Shown: positions 37,818-45,907 of the stretch, piece after piece | How the letters are laid out: each line of letters begins with the position of its first letter | Numbering within the stretch: the stretch's first letter is position 1 | DNA from: Aeromicrobium flavum | Lineage (GTDB): Bacteria > Actinomycetota > Actinomycetes > Propionibacteriales > Nocardioidaceae | NCBI RefSeq assembly: GCF_007992115.1 | Contig: NZ_BJZQ01000009.1 | Span: 56,063 to 120,062, forward strand | Direction: 5' to 3' | Length of the DNA stretch: 64,000 nt | Program-made: the position numbers and the translations under genes | Notes under the pieces: generated by a model | What the model saw: the letters and a program-made list of their open reading frames with translations, nothing else | Database searches by the model: none | Told to the model about the DNA's origin: nothing

Positions 37818-39770
37818 TCAGGCCCAGATCGTCACACGCTCGGCGGGATCGAGCCACAGCTCGTCCTGCTCGGCGACGCCGAACGCCTCGTAGAACGCGT
37901 CGATGTTGCGCACGACCTGGTTGCAGCGGAACTCCGGCGGCGAGTGCGGGTCGACGGTGAGACGGCGGATGGTCTCGGCCGGACGCACCTTGCCCTGCCA
38001 GGCCCGCGCCCACGCCAGGAAGAAGCGCTGGTCGGGGGAGAGTCCGTCGATCGTCTCCGCGGGCTTGTCCTGCTGGGCGAGCTTGAACGCCAGATGGGCG
38101 ATGCCGAGTCCACCGAGATCGCCGATGTTCTCGCCGATCGTGAGCGCGCCGTTGACCGTCTGGCCGTCGGCGTTCTCAGGGCTGAGGTCGTCGTACTGGC
38201 CGATGATCTTCGCGGCGAGGGCGTCGAACGCGGCGCGGTCGTCGTCGGTCCACCAGTTGCTGAGCGCGCCGGTGCCGTCGTACTGCGAGCCCTGGTCGTC
38301 GAAGCCGTGGCCGATCTCGTGGCCGATGACCGACCCGATCGCGCCGTAGTTGACGGCGTCGTCGGCCTGCGCGTCGAAGAACGGCGGCTGGAGGATGGCG
38401 GCCGGGAAGACGATCTCGTTCATCGTCGGGTTGTAGTAGGCGTTGACCGTCTGCGGGGTCATGTACCACTCGTCGCGGTCGATCGGCTGGCCGATCTTGG
38501 CCAGCTCGCGGTCCATCGCGACCGACTGCGCGCGGCGGGCGTTGCCGACCAGGTCGGCGGGATCGGTCTCGAGGGCGGAGTAGTCCCGGAAGTTCTCGGG
38601 GTGCCCGATCTTCGGGGTGAAGGAGTCGAGCTTGGCCAGCGCGCGCTGCTTGGTCTCGTCGCTCATCCACGACAGCTCGCGGATGCTGATCCGGTAGGCC
38701 TCCAGGAGGTTGGCGATGAGCTCCTCCATGCGGGCCTTGGCCTCGGCCGGGTACTCGGTGCGGACGTAGATCTTGCCCACGGCCTCGCCCATCGAGCCCT
38801 CGACGAAGCCGATGCCGCGCTTCCAGCGGGGACGCAGCTCGTCGGTGCCCTGCAGCGTCTTGCCGTAGAAGTCGAAGTTGGCGGTGACGAACTCGTCCGA
38901 GAGGTAGGGGGCGGCCGCGTGGACGAGCTGCCAGCGCAACCAGTCCTGCCACGCGGGGAGGAGGTCGTCGGTGAGCAGCGTCTGCATGCCCTCGAGGTAG
39001 GACGGCTGCGACACGACGGCCTCGGCCAGGACGGCCTCGTCGATGTCGGCGGCCGCGGCCCACGCCTTCCAGTCGAACGCGGGCACCAGGGCGCTGAGCT
39101 CGTCGAAGGACTTCAGGTTGTAGGTCTTCTGGGCGTCGCGGCTGGCGACGCGGTCCCAGTGGTGCGACGCGATGCGGGTCTCGAGGTCGAGGACGCGGTC
39201 GGCGCGCGTGCCGCGGTCGTCGAAGCCGGCGAGGTCGAGCATGGTGCCGACGTGATCGCGGTAGGCGTCGCGGATGGGCGCGAACTGGTCCTCGCGGTAG
39301 TACGACTCGTCGGGGAGGCTGATGCCGGCCTGGACGACGTGCGTGACGTAGCGGTCGGGGTTGCCGCGGTCGGGCGCGATGTAGAGGCCGGCGATGCTGT
39401 TGACGCCGGAGCGCTCCAGCTCGCCGATCGTGCGGACGAGTGCGGGCACCGAGTCGATCGCGTCGATGCGGGCGAGGTCGTCGGCCAGGGGCGTGGCGCC
39501 GAGCCGCTCGATGCGCTCGGTGTCCATGAAGCTCGTGTAGAGGTCGCCGATCTTGCGCTCCTCGTCGCCCTCGGGCTCGTCGGCGCAGCGCTCGACGATC
39601 GTGCGGACGAGCTCCTCGGCCTCGTCGACCAGGTCGATGAACCCGCCGGCCGTCGCCCGATCGGGCTTGATCGGGGCGGACTGCAGCCACGGTCCGTTCA
39701 CGTGGCGGAACAGGTCGTCCTGGGGACGGATCTGCGGGTCGAAGGTCGTGGGATCGAGGCCGTTGCTCAC
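37818..39770 (-). CDS. M13 family metallopeptidase (neprilysin/PepO-like)
   Basis: A 650-residue zinc endopeptidase of oligopeptides. The zinc site is HEIGH in VIGHEIGHGFDDQGSQYDG (His484, Glu485, His488), and the third ligand is in the downstream ENIGDLGG motif. NAYYNPTMNEIVFPAAIL is the substrate-binding strand. A C-terminal RVTIWA end is close to the family CRVW. There is no signal peptide, so it is cytoplasmic, in line with PepO-type relatives. It is read from a GTG that follows a TAGCCT box by six bases; that box overlaps the divergent promoter. Confidence 0.95.
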   Translation of the reverse strand: MSNGLDPTTFDPQIRPQDDLFRHVNGPWLQSAPIKPDRATAGGFIDLVDEAEELVRTIVERCADEPEGDEERKIGDLYTSFMDTERIERLGATPLADDLARIDAIDSVPALVRTIGELERSGVNSIAGLYIAPDRGNPDRYVTHVVQAGISLPDESYYREDQFAPIRDAYRDHVGTMLDLAGFDDRGTRADRVLDLETRIASHHWDRVASRDAQKTYNLKSFDELSALVPAFDWKAWAAAADIDEAVLAEAVVSQPSYLEGMQTLLTDDLLPAWQDWLRWQLVHAAAPYLSDEFVTANFDFYGKTLQGTDELRPRWKRGIGFVEGSMGEAVGKIYVRTEYPAEAKARMEELIANLLEAYRISIRELSWMSDETKQRALAKLDSFTPKIGHPENFRDYSALETDPADLVGNARRAQSVAMDRELAKIGQPIDRDEWYMTPQTVNAYYNPTMNEIVFPAAILQPPFFDAQADDAVNYGAIGSVIGHEIGHGFDDQGSQYDGTGALSNWWTDDDRAAFDALAAKIIGQYDDLSPENADGQTVNGALTIGENIGDLGGLGIAHLAFKLAQQDKPAETIDGLSPDQRFFLAWARAWQGKVRPAETIRRLTVDPHSPPEFRCNQVVRNIDAFYEAFGVAEQDELWLDPAERVTIWA

Positions 39771-39775
39771 GCGGT

Positions 39776-39781
39776 TAGGCT
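39776..39781 (+). promoter_or_regulatory. -10 box of the siderophore-interacting protein gene
   Basis: TAGGCT, seven bases, then GTG at 39789. Five of its six bases are shared with the opposite -10 box at 39777-39782. Confidence 0.6.
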
Positions 39782-39782
39782 A
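39777..39782 (-). promoter_or_regulatory. -10 box of the M13 peptidase gene
   Basis: Minus strand TAGCCT, six bases, then GTG at 39770. It overlaps the plus-strand -10 box, so polymerase can open only one direction at a time. Confidence 0.6.
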
Positions 39783-39788
39783 CACAGC

Positions 39789-40553
39789 GTGGCTCAGAAG
39801 ACCGAGGTTCAATTGACCGTCCTCCGCACGGAGGATCTGGCCCCTCGGCTCCGGCGGGTGGTTCTGGGCGGACCGGCGTTCGACGAGTACCTCGCGCACC
39901 ACCTCGACTCGACCGACACGTACGTGAAGCTCGTCTTCGACACGGCCGACGGCGAGGTCAAGCGGACCTACACGGTGCGCTGGGTCGACGCCGAGGCCCG
40001 CGAGCTGGCGATCGACTTCGTCACCCACGGCACCGAGGGCCTCGCCGGACCGTGGGCAGCGTCGGCGAAGCCGGGCGACACGCTGCGATTCGTCGGACCC
40101 GGCGGCGCCTACCGCCCCGATCCGACGGCCGACCACCAGCTCTTCGTGGGCGACGAATCGGCGCTGCCGGCGATCGCCGCCTCGGTCGCCGTGCTCGAGT
40201 CCGGAGCGAAGGCGACCGCGTTCCTCGAGGTCGACGGTCCGGGGCACGAGATCGACCTGCCGACCGCGGGCGACCTCACCGTCCACTGGCTGCACCGCGA
40301 CGGCGTGGCGCCGGGCTCGACGGCGCTGCTCGACCAGGCGGTGCGCTCGTGGACGTGGCCCGCGGGTCGCGTGCAGGCGTTCGTGCACGGGGAGTCGGCG
40401 CTGTTGAAGACGGTGCGCCCGTACCTGATGGACGGCCGCGTGGCCCGCGGCGACATCTCGGTCTCGGCCTATTGGCGCTGCGGCGTGACCGAGGAGGGCT
40501 TCCGCGACTGGAAGCGCCAGCAGCAGGACGCGGTCATCCGCCCGTCCCGCTGA
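39789..40553 (+). CDS. Siderophore-interacting protein (FAD-dependent ferric reductase)
   Basis: A 254-residue flavoprotein of the ViuB/FscN family, which reduces ferric siderophores to free iron. The FAD-binding motif is KRTYTVRWVD (RxYTxR), with GGAYRPDPTADHQLFVGDES following; the NAD(P)H-binding part is SALPAIAASVAVLESGAKAT. The C-terminal YWRCGVTEEGFRDWKRQ is family-typical. Length is usual for the short form. The GTG start is seven bases after TAGGCT. Its stop codon lies in the left arm of a long palindrome. Confidence 0.92.
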   Translation: MAQKTEVQLTVLRTEDLAPRLRRVVLGGPAFDEYLAHHLDSTDTYVKLVFDTADGEVKRTYTVRWVDAEARELAIDFVTHGTEGLAGPWAASAKPGDTLRFVGPGGAYRPDPTADHQLFVGDESALPAIAASVAVLESGAKATAFLEVDGPGHEIDLPTAGDLTVHWLHRDGVAPGSTALLDQAVRSWTWPAGRVQAFVHGESALLKTVRPYLMDGRVARGDISVSAYWRCGVTEEGFRDWKRQQQDAVIRPSR

Positions 40554-40626
40554 GTTGCACGTTCGGCCATCTCGAAGCGGCGTGTCGCGGGCGATACGTG
40601 CAACTCAGCGGTGCCGGAGGGACGGG
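40541..40626. repeat. Long palindromic element between two genes
   Basis: Perfect 16-base arms, 40547-40562 and 40596-40611 (core TGAGTTGCACGT / ACGTGCAACTCA), around a 33-base loop. An outer pair CCCGTCCC (40541-40548) and GGGACGGG (40619-40626) extends it after a seven-base bulge. The left arm contains the stop codon of the siderophore-interacting gene, and the element ends exactly at the -10 box of the next gene. It could be a terminator, a folded RNA, or a dispersed intergenic palindrome. It occurs once in the window. Confidence 0.7.
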
Positions 40627-40632
40627 TAACCT
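40627..40632 (+). promoter_or_regulatory. -10 box of the CDP-ribitol synthase gene
   Basis: TAACCT, six bases, then GTG at 40639; it directly abuts the palindromic element. Confidence 0.55.
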
Positions 40633-40638
40633 CGGCGG

Positions 40639-42060
40639 GTGACCGAATTGCGCAACGTCGCCGTGATCCTCGCCGGCGGAACCGGCACCCGGGTCGGGTT
40701 GGCCATCCCCAAGCAGCTCATCAAGATCGCCGGCAAGACGATCCTCGAGCACACGATCTCCGTGTTCCAGGCGGCCGAGGCGGTCGACGAGATCATCATC
40801 CTGATGACGCCGGGGTACCTCGATCCGGTGCACGCGATCGTCCGCGACGGCGCGTATCCGAAGGTCACGCAGGTACTCGAGGGCGGCGCGACGCGCAACG
40901 AGACCACGAGCCTGGCGCTGAAGGCGCTCGGCGAGGACGAGTGCAACGTGCTCTTCCACGACGCGGTGCGCCCGCTGGTGTCGCAGAAGATCATCACCGA
41001 CGTCGTCGAGGCGCTCGGCACCTACGAGGCCGTCGACACCGCGATCCCGTCGGCCGACACGGTGGTGCAGGTGCACGACGAGCGCGGGGGAGACCTCGAC
41101 ACGATCTCGGACGTGCTGCGCCGCGACCTGCTGCGCCGCGGCCAGACCCCGCAGGCCTTCCGCGCCTCGGTGATCCGCGACGCGTACGAGAAGGCGTGGC
41201 AGGACCCCGACTTCACCGCGACCGACGACTGCACCGTGGTGCTGCGCTACCGCCCCGACGTGCCGATCGCGGTCGTGCAGGGTCACGAGCGGAACATGAA
41301 GGTCACCGAGCCGATCGACGTCTACATCGCCGACAAGCTGTTCCAGCTGGCGTCCGCCGAGGAGCCGGAGGCGCTCGACGACGACCAGTACCGCGCCGCG
41401 CTCGAGGGCAAGACCATGGTCGTGTTCGGCGGCTCGTACGGGATCGGTGGCGACATCGCGAAGCTGGCCGAGTCGTACGGCGCGCACGTGCACGCGTTCT
41501 CGCGCTCGTCCACCGGCACGCACGTCGACCGTCGCGAGGACGTGGCCGAGGCCGCGCGCGAGGTCGTGGCGAAGGCCGGCAAGGTCGACTACGTCGTGAA
41601 CACGGCCGGCATCCTGCCGATCGGCGACCTCGCCGACACGTCGGAGGAGACCATCTGGTCGGCCACCGAGATCAACTACCTCGCGCCGATCTTCATCGCG
41701 CAGGAGTTCCGGCCGCTGCTGGCCGAGTCGAACGGCTCGCTGCTGCTGTTCACGTCGTCGTCGTACACGCGCGGCCGCAAGGGCTACTCGCTGTACTCGT
41801 CGGCGAAGGCCGCGACGGTCAACCTGACCCAAGCGCTGGCCGACGAGTGGGCCGGTCAGGTGCGGGTCAACTGCGTCAATCCCGAGCGCACCGGCACCCC
41901 GATGCGCACGAAGGCCTTCGGCGAGGAGCCCGAGGGCACGCTGCTGTCGTCGGAGGAGGTGGCGCGCCGCTCGCTCGACGTGCTGCTCGCCGACATGACC
42001 GGCCACGTCATCGACATCCGTCGCGAGGGTGGCCCCGCGGCCATCGGCGGGGGTCACTGA
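40639..42060 (+). CDS. Bifunctional ribulose-5-phosphate reductase / ribitol-5-phosphate cytidylyltransferase (Bcs1-like)
   Basis: A 473-residue fusion. Residues 1-240 are an IspD/TarI-type cytidylyltransferase: VILAGGTGTRVGLAIPKQLI, then LFHDAVRPLVSQ and TPQAFR. Residues about 250-473 are a short-chain dehydrogenase: nucleotide motif VVFGGSYGIGGDIAK, NTAGILPIGD, and the catalytic YxxxK in KGYSLYSSAKAATVN. This order and length match Bcs1 of Haemophilus influenzae type a (about 474 residues), which reduces ribulose 5-phosphate and activates the ribitol phosphate as CDP-ribitol for polymer synthesis. IspD of the isoprenoid route is a single domain, so that assignment is less likely. It implies a ribitol-containing teichoic acid or glycan. 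Confidence 0.85.
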   Translation: MTELRNVAVILAGGTGTRVGLAIPKQLIKIAGKTILEHTISVFQAAEAVDEIIILMTPGYLDPVHAIVRDGAYPKVTQVLEGGATRNETTSLALKALGEDECNVLFHDAVRPLVSQKIITDVVEALGTYEAVDTAIPSADTVVQVHDERGGDLDTISDVLRRDLLRRGQTPQAFRASVIRDAYEKAWQDPDFTATDDCTVVLRYRPDVPIAVVQGHERNMKVTEPIDVYIADKLFQLASAEEPEALDDDQYRAALEGKTMVVFGGSYGIGGDIAKLAESYGAHVHAFSRSSTGTHVDRREDVAEAAREVVAKAGKVDYVVNTAGILPIGDLADTSEETIWSATEINYLAPIFIAQEFRPLLAESNGSLLLFTSSSYTRGRKGYSLYSSAKAATVNLTQALADEWAGQVRVNCVNPERTGTPMRTKAFGEEPEGTLLSSEEVARRSLDVLLADMTGHVIDIRREGGPAAIGGGH

Positions 42061-42968
42061 CCCAGCGGGAAGCTCCGGTCGCTGACGAACCTGCGCTCGG
42101 AGCCGTCCACGGGATCAGTGAAGGCCAGCTCGCTCGCGAGCAGCTGGAGCGGATGTGAGAAGTCGTCGATCGAGACGTCGGTGACGTCGGGGTAGAGCGG
42201 GTCGCCGACGATCGGTGCGCCGAGCCCGGCAAGGTGCATGCGCAGCTGGTGCGTGCGGCCGGTCCTGGGGTGCAGCTCGTAGACCGCCAGGTCGCCGACG
42301 CGCGTCACCATCTCGATGCGGGTCTCGGCGTTGACCGGCGCGTCGGGGACGACCTCGGCGCGGAGGGCTCCACGGTCCTTGCGCAGGTGGTTGCGGACGA
42401 CGACGGGTGACTCGAGCGCTTCCTGCCACGGGGCGAGGGCCCGGTAGGTCTTGCTGACCCGCCGATGCTCGAACAGCGTCTGGTACGGCCCACGCCAGCG
42501 ACGCTCGGTGGCCAGCAGGAGGACACCGGAGGTGACGCGGTCGAGCCGGTGCAGGGGTGTGAGCTCGGGCAGGTCGAGCTCGGCGCGCAGGCGCACGACG
42601 ACGCTCTGGAGGACGTGCTTGCCGCGAGGGATCGTCGAGAGGAACGGAGGCTTGTCGACGACGATGATGCGCTCGTCGCGGTGCAGCAGGTGGATCTCGC
42701 CGGGCACCTCGACCTCGTCGCGCAGGTCGCGGTGGAACCAGACGAAGGTGTGTGGCGCGTAGGGGTCGTCGACGCGCACGGGGGACAGGTCGTCGTAGAC
42801 GAAGCGCTCGTCGGCGAGCATCCGGTGGACGTCGGCGTGGACGGCCATCTCGTGCTCGAGCCACGCGCTCATGGTCGGCCACGGCGGGCCCTGGGGATCC
42901 CGGTCGGGGGTGCGCAGCCACGCCGACTGCAGGCCGTGGCGCGGCGGCAGCGGGGAACGAGGCGGCAT
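42054..42968 (-). CDS. RluA-family rRNA pseudouridine synthase
   Basis: A 304-residue enzyme that isomerises uridine in RNA. The catalytic aspartate is Asp143 in LHRLDRVTSGVLL, preceded by IIVVDKPPFLSTIP and followed by SKTYRALAPW and RTGRTHQLRMHLAGLGAPIVGD (reported here in two parts: RTGRTHQLRMHLAG, then LGAPIVGD). The N-terminal 90 residues form the extension seen in actinobacterial relatives of RluC/RluD in place of an S4 domain. The ATG start follows TAAACT by six bases. Its end overlaps the convergent CDP-ribitol gene by seven bases. Confidence 0.92.
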   Translation of the reverse strand: MPPRSPLPPRHGLQSAWLRTPDRDPQGPPWPTMSAWLEHEMAVHADVHRMLADERFVYDDLSPVRVDDPYAPHTFVWFHRDLRDEVEVPGEIHLLHRDERIIVVDKPPFLSTIPRGKHVLQSVVVRLRAELDLPELTPLHRLDRVTSGVLLLATERRWRGPYQTLFEHRRVSKTYRALAPWQEALESPVVVRNHLRKDRGALRAEVVPDAPVNAETRIEMVTRVGDLAVYELHPRTGRTHQLRMHLAGLGAPIVGDPLYPDVTDVSIDDFSHPLQLLASELAFTDPVDGSERRFVSDRSFPLGQ

Positions 42969-42974
42969 CGCCCG

Positions 42975-42980
42975 AGTTTA
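42975..42980 (-). promoter_or_regulatory. -10 box of leaderless pseudouridine synthase gene
   Basis: Minus strand TAAACT, six bases, then ATG at 42968. Confidence 0.55.
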
Positions 42981-42993
42981 GGCGCCGCACCGA

Positions 42994-42999
42994 TAGCGT
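42994..42999 (+). promoter_or_regulatory. -10 box of leaderless SRPBCC gene
   Basis: TAGCGT, six bases, then ATG at 43006. Confidence 0.55.
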
Positions 43000-43005
43000 G
43001 GCGCC

Positions 43006-43479
43006 ATGCCTCAAGTCACGGTGGAAGCGTGGGTGCCCGTCCCGCCCGACACCGCGTTCGCCGTCTCGCAGACCACCGGCGAGATCCGGATGCGGTGGGA
43101 CCCGTTCATCCGGGAGCAGCACCTGATCGACGCCGACGTGCCGGCGAAGGGTGTGCGCACGCACACGCGCGCCCGCGTGGGGCCGCGGATGGTGTCGGAG
43201 TACGTCTCGTACCGGCCGCCGACGTCCGTCGGCATGACGATGGTGAAGGGGCCGTGGTTCTTCGCCTCGTTCGGCGGCGGCTGGCGATTCGTGCCCGACG
43301 TCCGCGACGGTCGCGAGGGCACACGCGCGGTGTGGAAGTACACGTACTCGGTGCGCCCGTCGTGGCTGAAGTTCGTCGCCGAGCCGATCGGCAAGTGGCT
43401 GCTGGGCCGCGAGATCCGCGCGCGGATCGCCGCTTGGGCGCGGGCGTGTGAGGATCCGGTCGTCCTCGACTCGCTCTGA
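43006..43479 (+). CDS. SRPBCC (START-like) family protein
   Basis: A 157-residue protein with the helix-grip fold that binds hydrophobic ligands. It begins PQVTVEAWVPVPPDTAFAVS, the typical first strand and helix, then has MRWDPFIREQHLIDA and RAVWKYTYSVRPSWLKFVAE and ends in a long helix (REIRARIAAWARACEDPVVL). No enzyme motif is evident. The leaderless start follows TAGCGT. A decayed copy of the last 54 bases of this gene is found at 45840-45891, on the far side of the next gene. Confidence 0.82.
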   Translation: MPQVTVEAWVPVPPDTAFAVSQTTGEIRMRWDPFIREQHLIDADVPAKGVRTHTRARVGPRMVSEYVSYRPPTSVGMTMVKGPWFFASFGGGWRFVPDVRDGREGTRAVWKYTYSVRPSWLKFVAEPIGKWLLGREIRARIAAWARACEDPVVLDSL

Positions 43480-43596
43480 GGTTCCTCCCTGCGGGGATGA
43501 ATTCACCGTTTCGCCGAGGGCTCGGCCGCTCGCGGGATACCGTGGAACCGGCTTCGCGCGCCTGCAAGGGGTCTGTGTCTCGGGAAAGAACTCCAC

Positions 43597-45837
43597 ATGA
43601 TCCGAACGTCCGGTCGAACCCTTGTCGCGCTTCTCGCCGCGACCGCACTTCTCCTTGGACTGACCGGCCTGACACCCGCCCAGGCCGCGGACACGGGAAG
43701 CATCTCGGGCGTGGTCCTGGCGCCGAACGGGAAGCCGCTCACCAGCGCTGACGCGTCCATCACGTTGAGGCGCGGGACAACCGTGGCCGGCGGGACGGTG
43801 TGGGGTCTGGTCGAAACCGTGCCGTCCTTCGACAGCGAAGGGCGGTACATGTTCAGGAACCTTGAGGCGGGGACGTATCGCGTCGAGGTCCGGGTGAACG
43901 GCGATTCGGCGGGCGCCGGAGTCGAATGGAAGTCGCCCGCGGTAACCCTCACGCCAGGGCGAGTCGTGACCGGCGTGGACACTGCTTTGGACTGGGAGAT
44001 CAGGGTCGCTGGTGCTGTCAAGATGCCTGACGGCCGACCGCTTTCGGAACATTCCGGGTTGTGGTTGTCGGTGTCGATTGAGCGCCTGGGGCGGGGAGGA
44101 GTCTGGATCGCCGAAGCCTCAACATCGCTCCACGACTCCGCGCGCGGCGCTTATTCGTTCGAAGGGGTCCGGACCGGCACGTATCGGGTGGTCGTCGCTC
44201 CCGTTCGCGGCTACGCCAAGACCGTTTCTCGCGAATTCACGCTAAGCCTCGGAGAGGTCAAGACCGGATTCGACGTCAACCTGGTGGTTGGCGCGAGTCT
44301 CCAGGGATCGATCGTTGCGCCGGAGAAGCTCGACTCGACTGAGGGGGGCTTAGGACCTGACGAATGGCTGGACAGGAATCATCTTTTCGTCTGCCTTGTC
44401 GACGAGGTCGGGCAAGGCTGCGAGAACAAGGCATTCCTTTACGGCGAAGAGACGAGCTTTAGTCTCACGGGTTTGACCGCAGGGACGTACTACCTTGCCG
44501 TCGGAACGAGCAATCGGAACTTCGCCGCGATGTCGTATTCGTCGGAGATCACTTTGTCGCACGGACAAGTGGTAGCTGGAGTGGATGTTCCCTTGGCGCG
44601 TGGGGCGGAGGCGTCGGGAACCATCACCGGCGTGGAGTGGGTTCCCACTGTCGTTGCCCAGAGGCTCTCACCCACTTGGAGCGAGACTGGCGGCGGACTG
44701 GAATGGGCCGTTGGGGATGTGCGTCGGGCGACGGTTTCCGGTTCCACGTTCAAGGTCTCCGGGCTCTCAGCTGGCACTTATGTCCTGGTGGGCCAATCCG
44801 GGAACCGCGCGAAGACGTACTCAGCACCATTTGTCGTGAAGGCTGGAGAGACCAACGCCGGACAACGGTTGGACTTCGTGCCCTCAGGATCGGTCGATGT
44901 GTCGATCGTGGGGCCGGGCGGTAGCCCGCTCAATGACGAGGATTTCGCTCGAACTCCCGAGATGAGCGCGGTCTTGGAGCGGAAGGTGACGGTCGACGGC
45001 GAATCGCGGTGGCTGAACCACAACGAATGGCCGTTCAACTACATGGTTGACGGCACCCGTGAACTGCTCGCGTGGAAAGAACCCCACCTCTACGGGAGCG
45101 GTCCTCGAACGGCGAACTTCCGCTTGGACGACCTAGGTCCAGGAACCTATCGACTCAGCGCCTACGCGGGTGAACTGCTGGGAGCGGTCCACTTCACGTT
45201 GGGAACGGCGACGAAGGCCGACCTCCAGATTGAATGGGGCAAGGACGGCGAGCTGTCAGTCCCCAACGCGCTGGTGAACGAAGTCCCGCCCAAGATCGCA
45301 GGGCAGCCGGTGATTGGGGAGACCTTGAGAGCGACCAACGGGTCGTGGAATGTCCCGGAAGCCTCAGTTGACTTGGGATGGTTGCGTGACGGACGGGTTG
45401 TCGGGCACGGCTCGTCCTACAAGCTGACGGCCGCGGACATGGGCAGCAGAATCTCGGTCGAGGCGGTGGCTACCGAGAGTGAATACCTGTGGGCGAAGGC
45501 GCGATCGCCTCAAGTCGGTCCGGTGAGGAGCGCCGAGGTCAAGGTCAAGCCCGCAGCGAAGAAGGCCGCGACCCTCAAGGTCAAGGCAAAAGCCGGCAGG
45601 AAGAAGGCGACGGTCGCGGTGACGATCCGCGCTGCGGGTGTTCGGGCCTCGAAGATCGACGGCAAGGTCACGATCTACCTCAAGGGCAAGAAGCTCCGAA
45701 CCGTGAAGGTGAAGAACGGCAAGGCCAAGCTTGGGATCACCCGGCAGAAGAAGGGCAAGCGAACGTACAAGGTTCGCTACTCCGGTAACTCGCTCGTCAA
45801 ACCTGGCGCGAAATCCTTGAAGATCAGGATCAGGTAG
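43597..45837 (+). CDS. Secreted multi-domain surface protein with carboxypeptidase-regulatory-like and Ig-like repeats
   Basis: A 746-residue exported protein, signal peptide ending at about residue 30 (LTPAQA). Four or five repeats of the CarboxypepD_reg/SpaA-like kind follow, each with a start like GSISGVVLAPNGKPL and an end like NLEAGTYRVEVRVNGD, VRTGTYRVVVAP, LTAGTYYLAVG and LGPGTYRLSAYAG. Near residue 565 an Ig-like module begins (PPKIAGQPVIGETLRATNG), and the basic C-terminal 100 residues end in an Ig-like tail (KGKRTYKVRYSGN). It is a likely wall-associated adhesin or scaffold. Codon use is clearly AT-richer than in neighbours, as in the 13294-14073 gene, and the gene is bracketed by copies of the SRPBCC gene end. 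Confidence 0.82.
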   Translation: MIRTSGRTLVALLAATALLLGLTGLTPAQAADTGSISGVVLAPNGKPLTSADASITLRRGTTVAGGTVWGLVETVPSFDSEGRYMFRNLEAGTYRVEVRVNGDSAGAGVEWKSPAVTLTPGRVVTGVDTALDWEIRVAGAVKMPDGRPLSEHSGLWLSVSIERLGRGGVWIAEASTSLHDSARGAYSFEGVRTGTYRVVVAPVRGYAKTVSREFTLSLGEVKTGFDVNLVVGASLQGSIVAPEKLDSTEGGLGPDEWLDRNHLFVCLVDEVGQGCENKAFLYGEETSFSLTGLTAGTYYLAVGTSNRNFAAMSYSSEITLSHGQVVAGVDVPLARGAEASGTITGVEWVPTVVAQRLSPTWSETGGGLEWAVGDVRRATVSGSTFKVSGLSAGTYVLVGQSGNRAKTYSAPFVVKAGETNAGQRLDFVPSGSVDVSIVGPGGSPLNDEDFARTPEMSAVLERKVTVDGESRWLNHNEWPFNYMVDGTRELLAWKEPHLYGSGPRTANFRLDDLGPGTYRLSAYAGELLGAVHFTLGTATKADLQIEWGKDGELSVPNALVNEVPPKIAGQPVIGETLRATNGSWNVPEASVDLGWLRDGRVVGHGSSYKLTAADMGSRISVEAVATESEYLWAKARSPQVGPVRSAEVKVKPAAKKAATLKVKAKAGRKKATVAVTIRAAGVRASKIDGKVTIYLKGKKLRTVKVKNGKAKLGITRQKKGKRTYKVRYSGNSLVKPGAKSLKIRIR

Positions 45838-45839
45838 GC

Positions 45840-45891
45840 ATCGCCGTGCGGGTGGGCACGCGAGGATCGGTTCGTCCTCGACTCGCTCTGA
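45840..45891 (+). pseudogene. Decayed copy of the SRPBCC gene 3' end
   Basis: The 30 bases 45862-45891 match 43450-43479, the last codons and stop of the SRPBCC gene, at 28 of 30 positions; weaker similarity runs back to 45840 against 43426. In the matching frame it still reads EDRFVLDSL and stop, against EDPVVLDSL in the intact gene. The two copies flank the AT-richer secreted gene as direct repeats. Confidence 0.8.
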
Positions 45892-45895
45892 CTCC

Positions 45896-45901
45896 TAGTC
45901 T
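45896..45901 (+). promoter_or_regulatory. -10 box of leaderless NTF2-like gene
   Basis: TAGTCT, six bases, then ATG at 45908. Confidence 0.5.
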
Positions 45902-45907
45902 CAGGGC

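Noticed and set aside
36612..40553. A 1313-residue open frame on the plus strand
   Set aside because: Most of it is antisense to the MFS and M13 genes and has low-complexity Arg/Ala/Gly content; only the last 254 codons, from GTG 39789, form a real gene.
40639..41350. Calling the N-terminal half plain IspD of isoprenoid synthesis
   Set aside because: The fused SDR domain and overall length fit CDP-ribitol synthesis better; IspD is a stand-alone or IspF-fused enzyme.
43480..45895. A complete integrative element with integrase and attachment sites
   Set aside because: No integrase, transposase or tRNA end is present; only one gene and the duplicated gene end are seen.
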